From Theodoxus fluviatilis (taxonomy: Eukaryota > Mollusca > Gastropoda > Cycloneritida > Neritidae), in the NCBI GenBank assembly GCA_034096865.1, contig JAWQFJ010014471.1, forward strand, positions 1-15,000: a stretch of DNA of 15,000 nt. The letters are read 5' to 3'. A program made the position numbers and the translations under genes. This document shows, one piece after another, positions 1-8,261 of this stretch. The notes under the pieces were generated by a model, which worked only from the letters and a program-made list of their open reading frames with translations, was not told where the DNA came from and made no database searches. Position 1 is the stretch's first letter. Each line of letters opens with the position of its first letter.

Positions 1-980
1 ATACATGTCGTATAGAATTCACGTTCTGTGTTGTCAAGAGCGCTTGTACACTGATGTCACCACCGTGGAACAAATTTGCCAACCTGATTATTTGTCTTAT
101 CCTTGATACTGAAAAGTGTACATTGTAGAATGGCCATTCAATGAACTGAGGAATAGGATGAGAAGTCATTGAGCGCCAACTTAAGGAGATCAAGTCCTTA
201 ACATCTGACCCCAGCTGTTAATGCATTATCTCTGCTGAACTTGAAGTCTGAAAAACAAAGCTTTTGCAAAGCAGATTATTACTGACATTTAGAAATAAGT
301 CTGCAAGAAAAGTTACTGTGTAAGTTAGTTGAAAGTTGTGAAGGATTCACTTCTGAACACCTGTCAAGCAAGAGGGGGATTTGGCCAATTCTACAGATCT
401 GTCATGTACTGAGACACTGAGACAAGGCTTGTGCAAGCTGTATTTCTGTAATGATGCCTTTAGTTGTGCACAGTGAGGATAGCTATTTTATTCAAATGAA
501 ATACATTATCTGTTTCGTTTGTAAAAAATAACAACTATGTTGTGCCAGGTCTGAGTGTTAAAAATACCCTTGTATAATTGTCCCATATTGTGCAGAGCTA
601 GCAGACTGTTGCACAGTATGAAGGGTAGTAAGGATGCAAACCAGAATAGTTGCTTTTATTTCTGTTAACTTTGTTGGTTTATGGAAAAGACATGGTATGA
701 ATAGAAATGAGGTTGATATTATAGTGATAATCTTTGTATTCAGTTGCAGAGAAAAAAAGGAGATGGTATTAGCAATAATTCATATGTAAATATATAGTAT
801 TTTTGTTATATTATTCGGGGTAAGAATTGACCCACCGCTTCTTCCTATGCGATTCATAAGAAGAGACGAATAACTAGGGACACAGTGACTTGATTAGCGT
901 TTACTACAAATATCTTAAGCCCCACCCTCACCCACCCACCCCCTACCCCACCCCCACCACCCCCATCTCTGATCTTTGTT
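1..980. other. No gene seen; AT-rich non-coding DNA
   Basis: I see no open reading frame, RNA gene or transposon terminus here. The sequence is AT-rich, with stops in all frames and ordinary complexity. It could be intron, 3' UTR or intergenic DNA. The only compositional feature is the C-rich tract at 919-965, listed separately. Confidence 0.6.
919..965. repeat. C-rich tract with possible G-quadruplex on the minus strand
   Basis: Seven or more runs of three to five C are separated by one to four bases. The minus strand therefore has enough short-spaced G-runs to fold as an intramolecular G-quadruplex, and the plus strand could form an i-motif. The surroundings are AT-rich, so the tract stands out. 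No function is claimed. Confidence 0.6.
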
Positions 981-2335
981 TTGCATGGGGTTATTCAGAA
1001 CTGTGACTTTCGAAGCATCCACACAGCAGATTTTCATCTAGAAATCAGGAAGTTTTTTATGGTAAGAGACTCCAAGGTGTGGGGTACCACCATAGCTGAA
1101 AAAAGGGAAGGAATGATTCACCTGATTATCAATGCCTTTTTAGCACTGCTGTGGACCTGGTATCCACCCATGTTTGCTTTTTGCCCTCCCTTGTCAGCTG
1201 TGAACCCTGACTCTGCTGTGGAGATGAACATGCAGTGCCAAGTCTCTGTGCCCACTTGGGTGTGTTTTCTCACTCTTGGATTCACCCTTACTCAGGTAGT
1301 CATGGCATAGACTGTGAGGTTGTGACTGGGCCAAGCCTGTTACTTTTGACATATGCTGTGAGGTTGTGACTGGGCCTAGCCTGCTACTTTTGACATATAT
1401 ATGCTATCTTCTGAATATTCAGCATGAACATTTTCTTAAAATGATGACATAGATTTGTTCCTTGTTCAATTGCAAGTGCTTTGGGAATAGGTTTTTCTTT
1501 ACTGTGTGTGATAGTTAGAAGGGCATGTGCAACAGAAAAAGTTTGGAGTCTCATCTTTGAAATGTAGTTTTTTTTAAATTAGTGCTGTGAGACCAAACTG
1601 TCCCAATTGTGATGCAAGGATAAGGGTTAATGCTCATTTATTAACCTTCCGAGTACCATGATATAAACCCAAAAAAGAGCAACTGAAGCATGCAGCTGTC
1701 TCTATCTTCCTGGTGCATCATTGCTGGTCAGTTCTATATACCTGTTTGTGCATTTCTCTTATGTTGGAAAAGACAGCTGGGTAGTTAGTGGCATGAAAGT
1801 GCTGGAACGGTCAAGCCGTTTCATACTCAGGCAAGGTAGTCAAATCTGCATTCATAGTATCATCAAACTCTAAAAACAGTGTGTTTAGTGTACTCCTATT
1901 CATCACATTTCATTATCAGTGGTTGTAAGTGGTGGAGTTTTGGGTGTATAATCCACTCCAGTCAATGCCTAACAGCTGTATGGATGCTGGTGCTTGCTTC
2001 CTTTCCTCTGTAAATGGATAAAGCTTCTCCTTCACTCCACAAAAGCACATCAGCAGACCTTTATTGAAACAAACCTGCCCTTTTTCATAAGCTATTTGCA
2101 TAGCATAGAATCATACACTTAAAAGCTTGATTTGACTCACTAAGATTGAATTCAAAACTGGTTTGCTTGTGAATTATCTATAAATGATATCTATGAAGGC
2201 ATCCATGTTTACTGTTTCACAGTGAGTTTATCGAGAAGCAATCCATTGTTCATAAACGGGTGGGGGAAAAGTGTAAATCTGAACCATAGATCCTTTGTAA
2301 ACAGCATATGTACACTTTGTTCCCACTTGAAGATG

Positions 2336-2338
<3 letters not shown>
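981..2338. other. No supported gene; unique non-coding DNA
   Basis: A 109-codon open frame at 981-1310 on the plus strand has no recognisable domain and begins in the C-rich tract's flank. Nothing else argues for coding. The rest is AT-rich with dense stops. Apart from the two-copy tandem duplication at 1313-1398, I see no structure. Confidence 0.5.
1313..1398. repeat. Two-copy 44-bp tandem duplication
   Basis: The segment starting TGTGAGGTTGTGACTGGGCC occurs at 1313 and again at 1357. The copies differ by only about two substitutions (CCAAG/CCTAG and TGTTAC/TGCTAC). It is a simple recent tandem duplication in non-coding DNA. Confidence 0.85.
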
Positions 2339-2398
<60 letters not shown>

Positions 2399-2417
2399 TG
2401 AGAGAGTGAGAGAGAGA

Positions 2418-2476
<59 letters not shown>

Positions 2477-2477
2477 G
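2339..2477. repeat. (GA)n microsatellite ending in a G12 run
   Basis: About 128 bp of AG dinucleotide repeat carries a few interruptions (GCGAG, GTGAG). It passes directly into 12 consecutive G at 2466-2477. The plus strand is all purine over long stretches, which favours H-DNA or triplex formation. Serine/leucine or arginine/glutamate ORFs across it are low-complexity artefacts. Confidence 0.95.
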
Positions 2478-3000
2478 AAATCACAATGTAAACAACTCGG
2501 GACACTCGAATCCTCTCAGAGCTTCACATCATACTTCAGATCACACTTAGATTGTGCGTCGAAGTCGATCGATCGCGCAATATGCGAGTGCATTTAATGA
2601 TATTTTAACGAGTCAATGTAGTTTGCGCGAGCTCTGTTCTATAATCACGCACTGCAGAAATGCTGATAACGAGAGAGACCTAATATTCAACAGCACTACA
2701 CTACACCGATCCACGCCATATTTAGTTACGTCTGCTTGCAAGGTCGAACCTAGCTTCGTCACTTCATGCCTGCATACTGCGACAATAAACAAGCAACAGA
2801 CGTATCTGCTTAAAAACCAAAAATGAACACCTTTTGGTACTCTCTCACTGCGTTCTGAAGCCAATTTGTACTGACCAGAGACCGAAATTTGTCGGCATAG
2901 ATCAGCTGCCTGCAAAATTAGCCATTTCGAACTCAAGTGGCAGAAATAATGAAGGATCCCTGGATATAATCAGAGCTGTCACCCTTGTAGTTTCGTATAT
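2478..3000. other. Unclassified segment, richer in CpG; possible old repeat
   Basis: This segment has more CpG than its flanks, including GATCGATCGCGC near 2568 and TTTGCGCGAGC near 2622. It lies between the GA/G tract and the palindrome array. A 107-codon minus-strand frame (2936 to 2613) and a 90-codon plus frame (2554-2826) overlap each other; neither shows a domain I recognise. It may form one repeat unit together with the palindrome array that follows, but no termini are visible. Confidence 0.35.
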
Positions 3001-3397
3001 AATGGATTCTATGGTTTAGCTAAATAATGCATTATTTACGTAAATAATGGATTCTATGGTTTAGCTAAACCATGAAATTCATGGTTTACCTAAATAATGC
3101 ATTATTTACGTAAATAATGAATTCTATGGTTTAGCTAAACAATGAAATTCATGGTTTACCTAAATAATGCATTATTTACGTAAATAATGAATTCTATGGT
3201 TTAGCTAAACAATGAAATTCATGGTTTACCTAAATAATGCATTATTTACGTAAATAATGCATTGTTTAGGAGCTCTGCTAAATAATGGATTATTTACGTA
3301 AATAATGGATTATTTACGTAAATAATGGATTATTTACGTAAATAATGGATTATTTACGTAAATAATGCATTGTTTAGGAAATCTGCTAAATAATGCT
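3001..3397. repeat. Array of stacked palindromes: 3 x 70 bp and 4 x 20 bp
   Basis: The array is built from short self-complementary words joined end to end: ATTATTTACGTAAATAAT, AATAATGCATTATT, TTTAGCTAAA and an imperfect CATGAAATTCATG. A 70-bp higher unit repeats at 3051-3120, 3121-3190 and 3191-3260 with only single-base changes. An incomplete copy of 45 bp starts near 3006. It then switches to four exact 20-bp units at 3281-3360, each centred on TTTACGTAAA. Two related spacers, TTTAGGAGCTCTGCTAAA and TTTAGGAAATCTGCTAAA, flank the 20-bp block. The longest perfect palindrome I traced is 28 bp, at 3236-3263. Such DNA could extrude cruciforms. No coding potential is seen. Confidence 0.9.
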
Positions 3398-3419
3398 AGA
3401 AAAATGCAAAAATAATTAT

Positions 3420-3860
3420 TTTACAAAGGGAATGCCATAAGCTCCTGGGCGTACCGTGCTGCGTGAAGCGACCGCGCCCCAGGTCAAGCACACGGGCGTG
3501 ATGCAACACCTCCGCCAGACGATAAGAGTATCAGGCAGCCACGCCTGATCAGGTCACCGACAGCGTCATAACCGACGCCTGACCCGCCACCAGCCTCAAC
3601 TCAGGAGAAGAAATGACCCACGCCACTCCAATCCCTCCACGCTCGGCGGGACCCCACCAACAACGAGATGCGAGACCCACGGACAACGCCAGGCATGAAC
3701 CCCCTACCAGCCCCACGCCAGACCTACCAACACCCACAGCATGGAGGGGAGACGTCGATGATATCCCCCCCTTTCTCCAAGTGCCAACTTTAAAGAGTCC
3801 TGACCAGACTACGTATCAACACCCCCCTCATCGGCTCATCATTCTACAACCCTGTTAAAA
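3420..3860. other. GC-rich segment of unknown origin, possible transposon remnant
   Basis: Composition shifts sharply from AT-rich to GC- and CpG-rich at about 3440 and returns to AT-rich after about 3860. It holds a plus-strand open frame of 81 codons (3613-3858) that is rich in proline, threonine and histidine. The preceding AGGAGAAGAAATGACC gives its ATG an A at -3. I recognise no domain. The abrupt borders suggest an inserted or exonic piece, for example the 5' part of a degenerate retroposon, but no terminal repeats were found. A short inverted pair CTGTTAA/TTAACAG (3852-3858, 3896-3902) is probably chance. Confidence 0.3.
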
Positions 3861-4243
3861 GACTCTACGCTCACCAACGATCAGCTAAAACTGACGTTAA
3901 CAGATAAGTGTCTCTATGGAAAGGCTGGCTGGCTAAACATTATGTGATTTGATACTTTTGAATTAGTTGTATTAAGAATTATCATTTCTTCCATATTATT
4001 AAAGTCATTTTTAAAGTCAAACCCCACTCACTTTCTCCTCTGTGATGTATCGTTCACCCTTGATTGCATGGAAAGAAAGCGTATGTTATTAGACGGCAAA
4101 AAGAAACCCCTAGACAATCTCTCTTGAGTGAGGGATCAAGAGCCCCGTCTCATAACAACACCCATCAGAGGTATTTGCAATATACATTTTGCTTCTGTCC
4201 AAAGCAAAGCTAGTAATTATATAAAATCTCAATTTAGTTCAAG
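3861..4243. other. No gene seen
   Basis: This is AT-rich sequence with stops in all frames and no repeat structure visible by eye. Confidence 0.55.
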
Positions 4244-4311
4244 ACGCGCGGGTGCGGGCGCGCGCGTGTGTGTGTACGCGCGTATGTTTATGCATGCACG
4301 TATATATATGA

Positions 4312-4357
<46 letters not shown>

Positions 4358-4384
4358 GAGAGAGACAGAGAGGGAGAGAGAGAT

Positions 4385-4428
<44 letters not shown>

Positions 4429-4450
4429 GGGGGGGGGAGGGAGGGAGGAG
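4244..4450. repeat. Compound GC/GT, (GA)n and G11 microsatellite
   Basis: An alternating purine-pyrimidine stretch (GCGCGCGTGTGTG and similar, 4244-4321), of the kind that can adopt Z-DNA, leads into about 100 bp of interrupted (GA)n. That ends in AT and a run of 11 G at 4427-4437, followed by GGGAGG motifs. This is the second place in the window where a GA tract ends in a G run on the same side. Confidence 0.9.
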
Positions 4451-4869
4451 GTTAGAGACAGCAAAGGGGAGTTAGAGAGGTAGAAATGCATGCGGGCAAG
4501 CAGAAAAAGGCAAAGATACAGACACGCACGCAAGTGCGCCTGTATTGAACACGCAAGCATGCAAGCAGACGGATACTTGCGCAGGTATTGGGTAATCCAT
4601 TCCAGTCCTTATCATACTCAGGAAGACACCAAAGTGCACAGGTATGGGATAACCCATTCCAGTCCTTATCATACTCAGGAAGACTCCAAAGTACACAGGT
4701 ATTGGATAACCCATGTCAGTCCTTAGAATACTCAGGAAGACTTCAAAGTGCACTGGTATTGGATAACCCATTCCAGTCCTTATCATACTCAGGAAGATTC
4801 AAAAGTGCACAGGTATTGGATAACCCATTCCAGTCCTTATCATACTCAGGAAGATTCAAAAGTGCACAG

Positions 4870-5211
4870 GTATGGGATAACCCATTCCAGTCCTTAGAAT
4901 ACTCAGGAAGACTTCAAAGTGCACTGGTATTGGATAACCCATGTTAGTCCTTATCATACTCAGGAAGACTCCAAAGTACACAGGTATTGGATAACCCATT
5001 CCAGTCCTTATCATACTCAGGAAGACACCAAAGTGCACAGGTATGGGATAACCCATTCCAGTCCTTAGAATACTCAGGAAGACTTCAAAGTGCACTGGTA
5101 TTGGATAACCCATGTTAGTCCTTATCATACTCAGGAAGACTCCAAAGTACACAGGTATTGGATAACCCATTCCAGTCCTTATCATACTCAGGAAGACACC
5201 AAAGTGCACAG
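4870..5211. repeat. Three-unit (171-bp) higher-order block, two copies
   Basis: Units at 4870, 4927 and 4984 have the same variant pattern as units at 5041, 5098 and 5155: GGG/TTAGAA/GACTTC, then ATGTTAG/GTACACAG, then GACACC. This indicates a 171-bp segmental tandem duplication inside the array, older or smaller than the 517-bp one. Confidence 0.8.
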
Positions 5212-5382
5212 GTATTGGATAACCCATTCCAGTCCTTATCATACTCAGGAAGACTCCAAAGTACACAGGTATTGGATAACCCATGTTAGTCCTTATCATA
5301 CTCAGGAAGACACCAAAGTGCACAGGTATTGGATAACCCATTCCAGTCCTTATCATACTCAGGAAGACTCCAAAGTGCACAG

Positions 5383-6416
5383 GTATTGGATAACCCATTC
5401 CAGTCCTTATCATACTCAGGAAGATTCAAAAGTGCACAGGTATGGGATAACCCATTCCAGTCCTTATCATACTCAGGAAGACTCCAAAGTACACAGGTAT
5501 TGGATAACCCATGTTAGTCCTTATCATATACTCAGGAAGACTCCAAAGTGCACAGGTATTGGATAACCCATGTTAGTCCTTATCATACTCAGGAAGACTC
5601 CAAAGTGCACAGGTATTGGATAACCCATTCCAGTCCTTATCATACTCAGGAAGATTCAAAAGTGCACAGGTATGGGATAACCCATTCCAGTCCTTAGAAT
5701 ACTCAGGAAGACACCAAAGTGCACAGGTATGGGATAACCCATTCCAGTCCTTATCATACTCAGGAAGACTCCAAAGTGCACAGGTATGGGATAACCCATG
5801 TCAGTCCTTAGAATACTCAGGAAGACTTCAAAGTGCACTGGTATTGGATAACCCATGCTAGTCCTTATCATATACTCAGGAAGACTCCAAAGTACACAGG
5901 TATTGGATAACCCATTCCAGTCCTTATCATACTCAGGAAGATTCAAAAGTGCACAGGTATGGGATAACCCATTCCAGTCCTTATCATACTCAGGAAGACT
6001 CCAAAGTACACAGGTATTGGATAACCCATGTTAGTCCTTATCATATACTCAGGAAGACTCCAAAGTGCACAGGTATTGGATAACCCATGTTAGTCCTTAT
6101 CATACTCAGGAAGACTCCAAAGTGCACAGGTATTGGATAACCCATTCCAGTCCTTATCATACTCAGGAAGATTCAAAAGTGCACAGGTATGGGATAACCC
6201 ATTCCAGTCCTTAGAATACTCAGGAAGACACCAAAGTGCACAGGTATGGGATAACCCATTCCAGTCCTTATCATACTCAGGAAGACTCCAAAGTGCACAG
6301 GTATGGGATAACCCATGTCAGTCCTTAGAATACTCAGGAAGACTTCAAAGTGCACTGGTATTGGATAACCCATGCTAGTCCTTATCATATACTCAGGAAG
6401 ACTCCAAAGTACACAG
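5383..6416. repeat. Nine-unit (517-bp) higher-order block, two identical tandem copies
   Basis: Units 15-23 (5383-5899) are repeated as units 24-32 (5900-6416). All nine units match in order and variant type, including the two 59-bp units at equal positions, and I found no base difference on reading both through. The spacing is 517 bp (7 x 57 + 2 x 59). Identity between blocks exceeds identity between neighbouring units, which is the hallmark of a higher-order repeat made by unequal exchange or a recent segmental duplication. A collapsed or duplicated assembly is an alternative. Confidence 0.9.
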
Positions 6417-6646
6417 GTATTGGATAACCCATGTTAGTCCTTATCATATACTCAGGAAGACTCCAAAGTGCACAGGTATTGGATAACCCATGTTAGTCCT
6501 TATCATACTCAGGAAGACACCAAAGTGCACAGGTATTGGATAACTCATTCCAGTCCTTATCATACTCAGGAAGACTCCAAAGTGCACAGGTATGGGATAA
6601 CCCATTCCAGTCCTTATCATACTCAGGAAGACTCCAAAGTGTACAT

Positions 6647-7300
6647 GTATGTAATTTCCGACATCAATATGTCTCTCAGGTACATGGTATCTTACTAGAT
6701 CATAGAAGATTGTTTTTTTTTAAGGGATGATGTAGTATGCTTGAGACGTATGACTTGAAGAACACTTGAAGCATCGATAAGGAAAGAAGTTAAAAAAAAA
6801 ACAACCCAACAATATGCCATGCTTTTGATTACTTTATTTTCTAAATGCTAAGTCTTATCATCTGTTCATCATTTCACCCCATTATAGGATGTGATGAATG
6901 TTGATATAAGTATTGCTATTAGAATATCAAAACACACACTGGAGGAATAGTGTTCTCGTGCGGTTTTCGTTGGTATGGTGCACAATAAAAACTCGTCTTT
7001 GTTCATTAGGCCAAAAGAAAGTAACCTCGACGTTGCTTCCTTTCCAAACAATGGGCACATTCAATAATTCGCTGAACATTATCATCTTGGTAACATGCAG
7101 AACGAAATTCTACACGACTGACAACAGATTTACTGGACCGGCCGACCACGAAATGACCAACAACAGCGCCCTGAGTCAATAGGCAGAGTTTGTAATGACA
7201 TGGATTTATCGTGTTACATGTTCAAATTTTAAAACATCCTTTGTAGTTAATAAATATTAATCTTTGCATCAGTTTAGAGTTCCAAGCAAGGCTTGATATA
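6647..7300. other. No supported gene
   Basis: This is ordinary AT-rich sequence with poly-T/poly-A runs near 6710 and 6792. Overlapping short frames on both strands around 6869-7182 (63 codons minus, 89 codons plus) show no domain. AATAAA occurs near 6984 and 7249, but no upstream gene is clear. Confidence 0.5.
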
Positions 7301-7342
7301 ATTGACCCATCCACGCCACGCCCCTTTCTCGCTGTAGCTCGC

Positions 7343-7615
7343 GTGGTATCACATGCAGGCGGCAAAATGGCTTCCACACGAACGCCGACTGACTCGTTAC
7401 GTTGTATTCCGGCCAGCATTTGTGTCTCATTTTTGCCAGACAGTGAGAAGATTTCTCAGACTGTGATAGACAGGGGTATGAATAAATACTACTCATGTTA
7501 TTTAGACGAAATTAAGATCTATGAGCAAGAGGTGGAGGTGACAGCTCGGGAAGTTGCATTGATGAGAAAGAAATTTACCAACCACGCTCGATTCGACTGT
7601 GATATCAGACTGTGA
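7343..7615 (+). CDS. Hypothetical ORF, first part; unrecognised
   Basis: This is a 90-codon frame. An ATG at 7366 (CAAAATGGC, with A at -3 and G at +4) is a better start than the first ATG at 7343; the product then begins MASTRTPTDS. From about 7456 it runs through the first copy of a duplicated block encoding DRGMNKYYSCYLDEIKIYEQ and VTAREVALMRKKF. It ends when the second copy begins, because the copies are 149 bp apart and out of phase. I recognise no family. The upstream stretch is CpG-rich and holds ATTGACCCATCCAC, also seen at 8439-8452. It may be an exon, a gene remnant or transposon-derived; confidence that it is translated is low. Confidence 0.3.
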   Translation: MVSHAGGKMASTRTPTDSLRCIPASICVSFLPDSEKISQTVIDRGMNKYYSCYLDEIKIYEQEVEVTAREVALMRKKFTNHARFDCDIRL

Positions 7616-7754
7616 TAGACAGGGGTATGAATAAATACTACTCATGTTATTTAGACGAAATTAAGATCTATGAGCAAGAGGATTCAACGGTGGAGGTGAC
7701 AGCTCGGGAAGTTGCATTGATGAGAAAGAAATTTACCAACCATGATCGATTTGA
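7456..7754 (+). repeat. Near-tandem duplication (141 and 150 bp) within an ORF
   Basis: Copy 1 (7456-7596) and copy 2 (7605-7754) are separated by 8 bp. They are identical except for a 9-bp insertion in copy 2 (ATTCAACGG, after GAGCAAGAGG) and about three substitutions at the right end. The inserted length preserves the frame within the unit, but the 149-bp offset puts the two copies in different frames. The near-identity indicates a recent event. Each copy is preceded by TCAG at its left edge, so each could in principle start with a splice acceptor. Confidence 0.9.
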
Positions 7755-7893
7755 AGACTTGATCGAGACAGGGGTGAACCTTTGCTCTTCGCTTACGTTG
7801 GATGGGATATATTCTGTTCTAAACCTGGAGCTTTGTATAACCGTGCTCTACCCAAAATCTCAGAACTACCATCACGACAGACAAGCGGTGTAA
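7612..7893 (+). CDS. Hypothetical ORF, second copy and downstream part
   Basis: This is a 93-codon frame that can only begin at GTG, or at the internal ATG at 7627. It reads through the second copy of the duplicated block, which has three extra codons (DST) after the YEQE motif, and then 46 further codons without recognisable domains. The stop is TAA at 7891-7893. GATGGTAAGG at about 7898 resembles a splice donor but lies past the stop in this frame. AATAAA at 8004-8009 could serve polyadenylation. It is probably the original 3' continuation of the ORF at 7343, displaced out of frame by the duplication. Confidence 0.3.
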   Translation: MIDRGMNKYYSCYLDEIKIYEQEDSTVEVTAREVALMRKKFTNHDRFEDLIETGVNLCSSLTLDGIYSVLNLELCITVLYPKSQNYHHDRQAV

Positions 7894-8063
7894 TGAGATG
7901 GTAAGGTACATAAGCATCATCCTCGCAATGATGCGTTACTGTACGTCTATCCTCACTCAACCCTCACGCTCCCTCCCAAAATTTGCTTCCTGAAGCCTAG
8001 AAATGAATAAACTTATGTTAAACAACAGTAATGTTCAATTGCAAATGCAGATCTGAGACTCAC
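7894..8063. other. Short region between converging reading frames
   Basis: This is non-coding by inspection. It contains AATAAA on the plus strand (8004-8009) and, at its right edge on the minus strand, the intron start GTGAGT (ACTCAC on plus at 8058-8063) of the THAP-like exon. Confidence 0.45.
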
Positions 8064-8261
8064 CCCCGCGCAGACTCCTTTGTTTTTATTAAGCAGGTTG
8101 AGATTTAGCTGATCGTGTGGCCGGCAGCACGCCATGATCCACGCCATTGCATCGGCTCTTCTGCTTTTTACAGAGGGAAATTGATGCAATTTGCCTCCTA
8201 CTATTTTATCGGGATATCGTTGATCACCAGAGCATATGCCCCACTGGCAGTGAACAACCAT
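8064..8261 (-). CDS. First coding exon of a THAP-type C2CH zinc-finger protein
   Basis: The minus-strand frame starts at ATG 8261 (ACAAAATGGTT, A at -3 and G at +4) and runs 66 codons to a consensus donor, GGGG|GTGAGT, in phase 0. THAP domains are about 90-residue DNA-binding modules with spacing C-X2-4-C-X35-53-C-X2-H, an invariant Trp and a conserved Pro. Here C5, C10 (X4) and C64 (X53) fit. W41 sits in AWIMACCRP, HQFP (27-30) matches the F-P position, and CRPHDQLN resembles the later part of invertebrate THAP domains. The exon ends at C64-A-G, so the zinc-binding His would be the first codon of the next exon; I could not find that exon on the minus strand within about 1.4 kb. It may lie further left, or this may be an isolated exon. 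THAP proteins are transcription factors or derivatives of P-element-like transposases; which applies here cannot be told. Confidence 0.55.

Larger units (their letters stand above)
4585..6646. repeat. 57-bp minisatellite/satellite array, 36 tandem copies
   Basis: I traced 36 consecutive units beginning GTATTGGATAACCCAT or GTATGGGATAACCCAT. Thirty-one are 57 bp and five are 59 bp because of an extra AT (TATCATATACTC), giving exactly 2062 bp. Variation is concentrated at five places: TTGG/TGGG near the start, ATTCCAG/ATGTTAG/ATGTCAG/ATGCTAG, TTATCATAC/TTAGAATAC, GACTCC/GACACC/GACTTC/GATTCA, and GTGCACAG/GTACACAG/GTGCACTG. The first unit (4585) and the last two (6533, 6590) carry private changes, as expected at array edges. 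Because 57 is a multiple of three, frames stay open for hundreds of bases and give spurious 19-residue repeat proteins on both strands. No spacers of unique sequence exist, so this is not CRISPR. The TGGGATAACCCA core has a short inverted repeat. Confidence 0.97.

Noticed and set aside
981..1310. 109-codon plus-strand ORF as a gene
   Set aside because: No domain, no splice context and no conserved pattern; the length is within chance for this much sequence.
2209..2505. Serine/leucine-repeat ORF
   Set aside because: It is a translation of the (GA)n microsatellite. The same applies to Arg/Glu frames at 2406-2597 and 4128-4560, and to the Cys/Val and Thr/His frames across the (TG)n tract at 10341-10679.
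2738..2756. tRNA B-box-like GGTTCGACC on the minus strand (tRNA gene or SINE head)
   Set aside because: No A box at a suitable distance and no cloverleaf could be drawn.
4530..4584. Extra degenerate unit left of the array (AAGTGCGCCTGTATTG near 4532)
   Set aside because: Similarity covers only about 16 bases and the spacing to the first clear unit is 43 bp rather than 57.
4870..5211. 171-bp block as alpha-satellite-like centromere repeat
   Set aside because: The length equals 3 x 57 by coincidence; there is no sequence resemblance that I can see, and a 2-kb array is small for a centromere.
4856..5413. 185-codon minus-strand ORF as a repeat protein gene
   Set aside because: It is produced by the 57-bp period. 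Equivalent open frames exist in several other frames, and there is no independent start or promoter evidence.
4585..6646. CRISPR-like regular array
   Set aside because: Units abut with no unique spacers, unit-to-unit variation is throughout the unit, and the context is eukaryotic.
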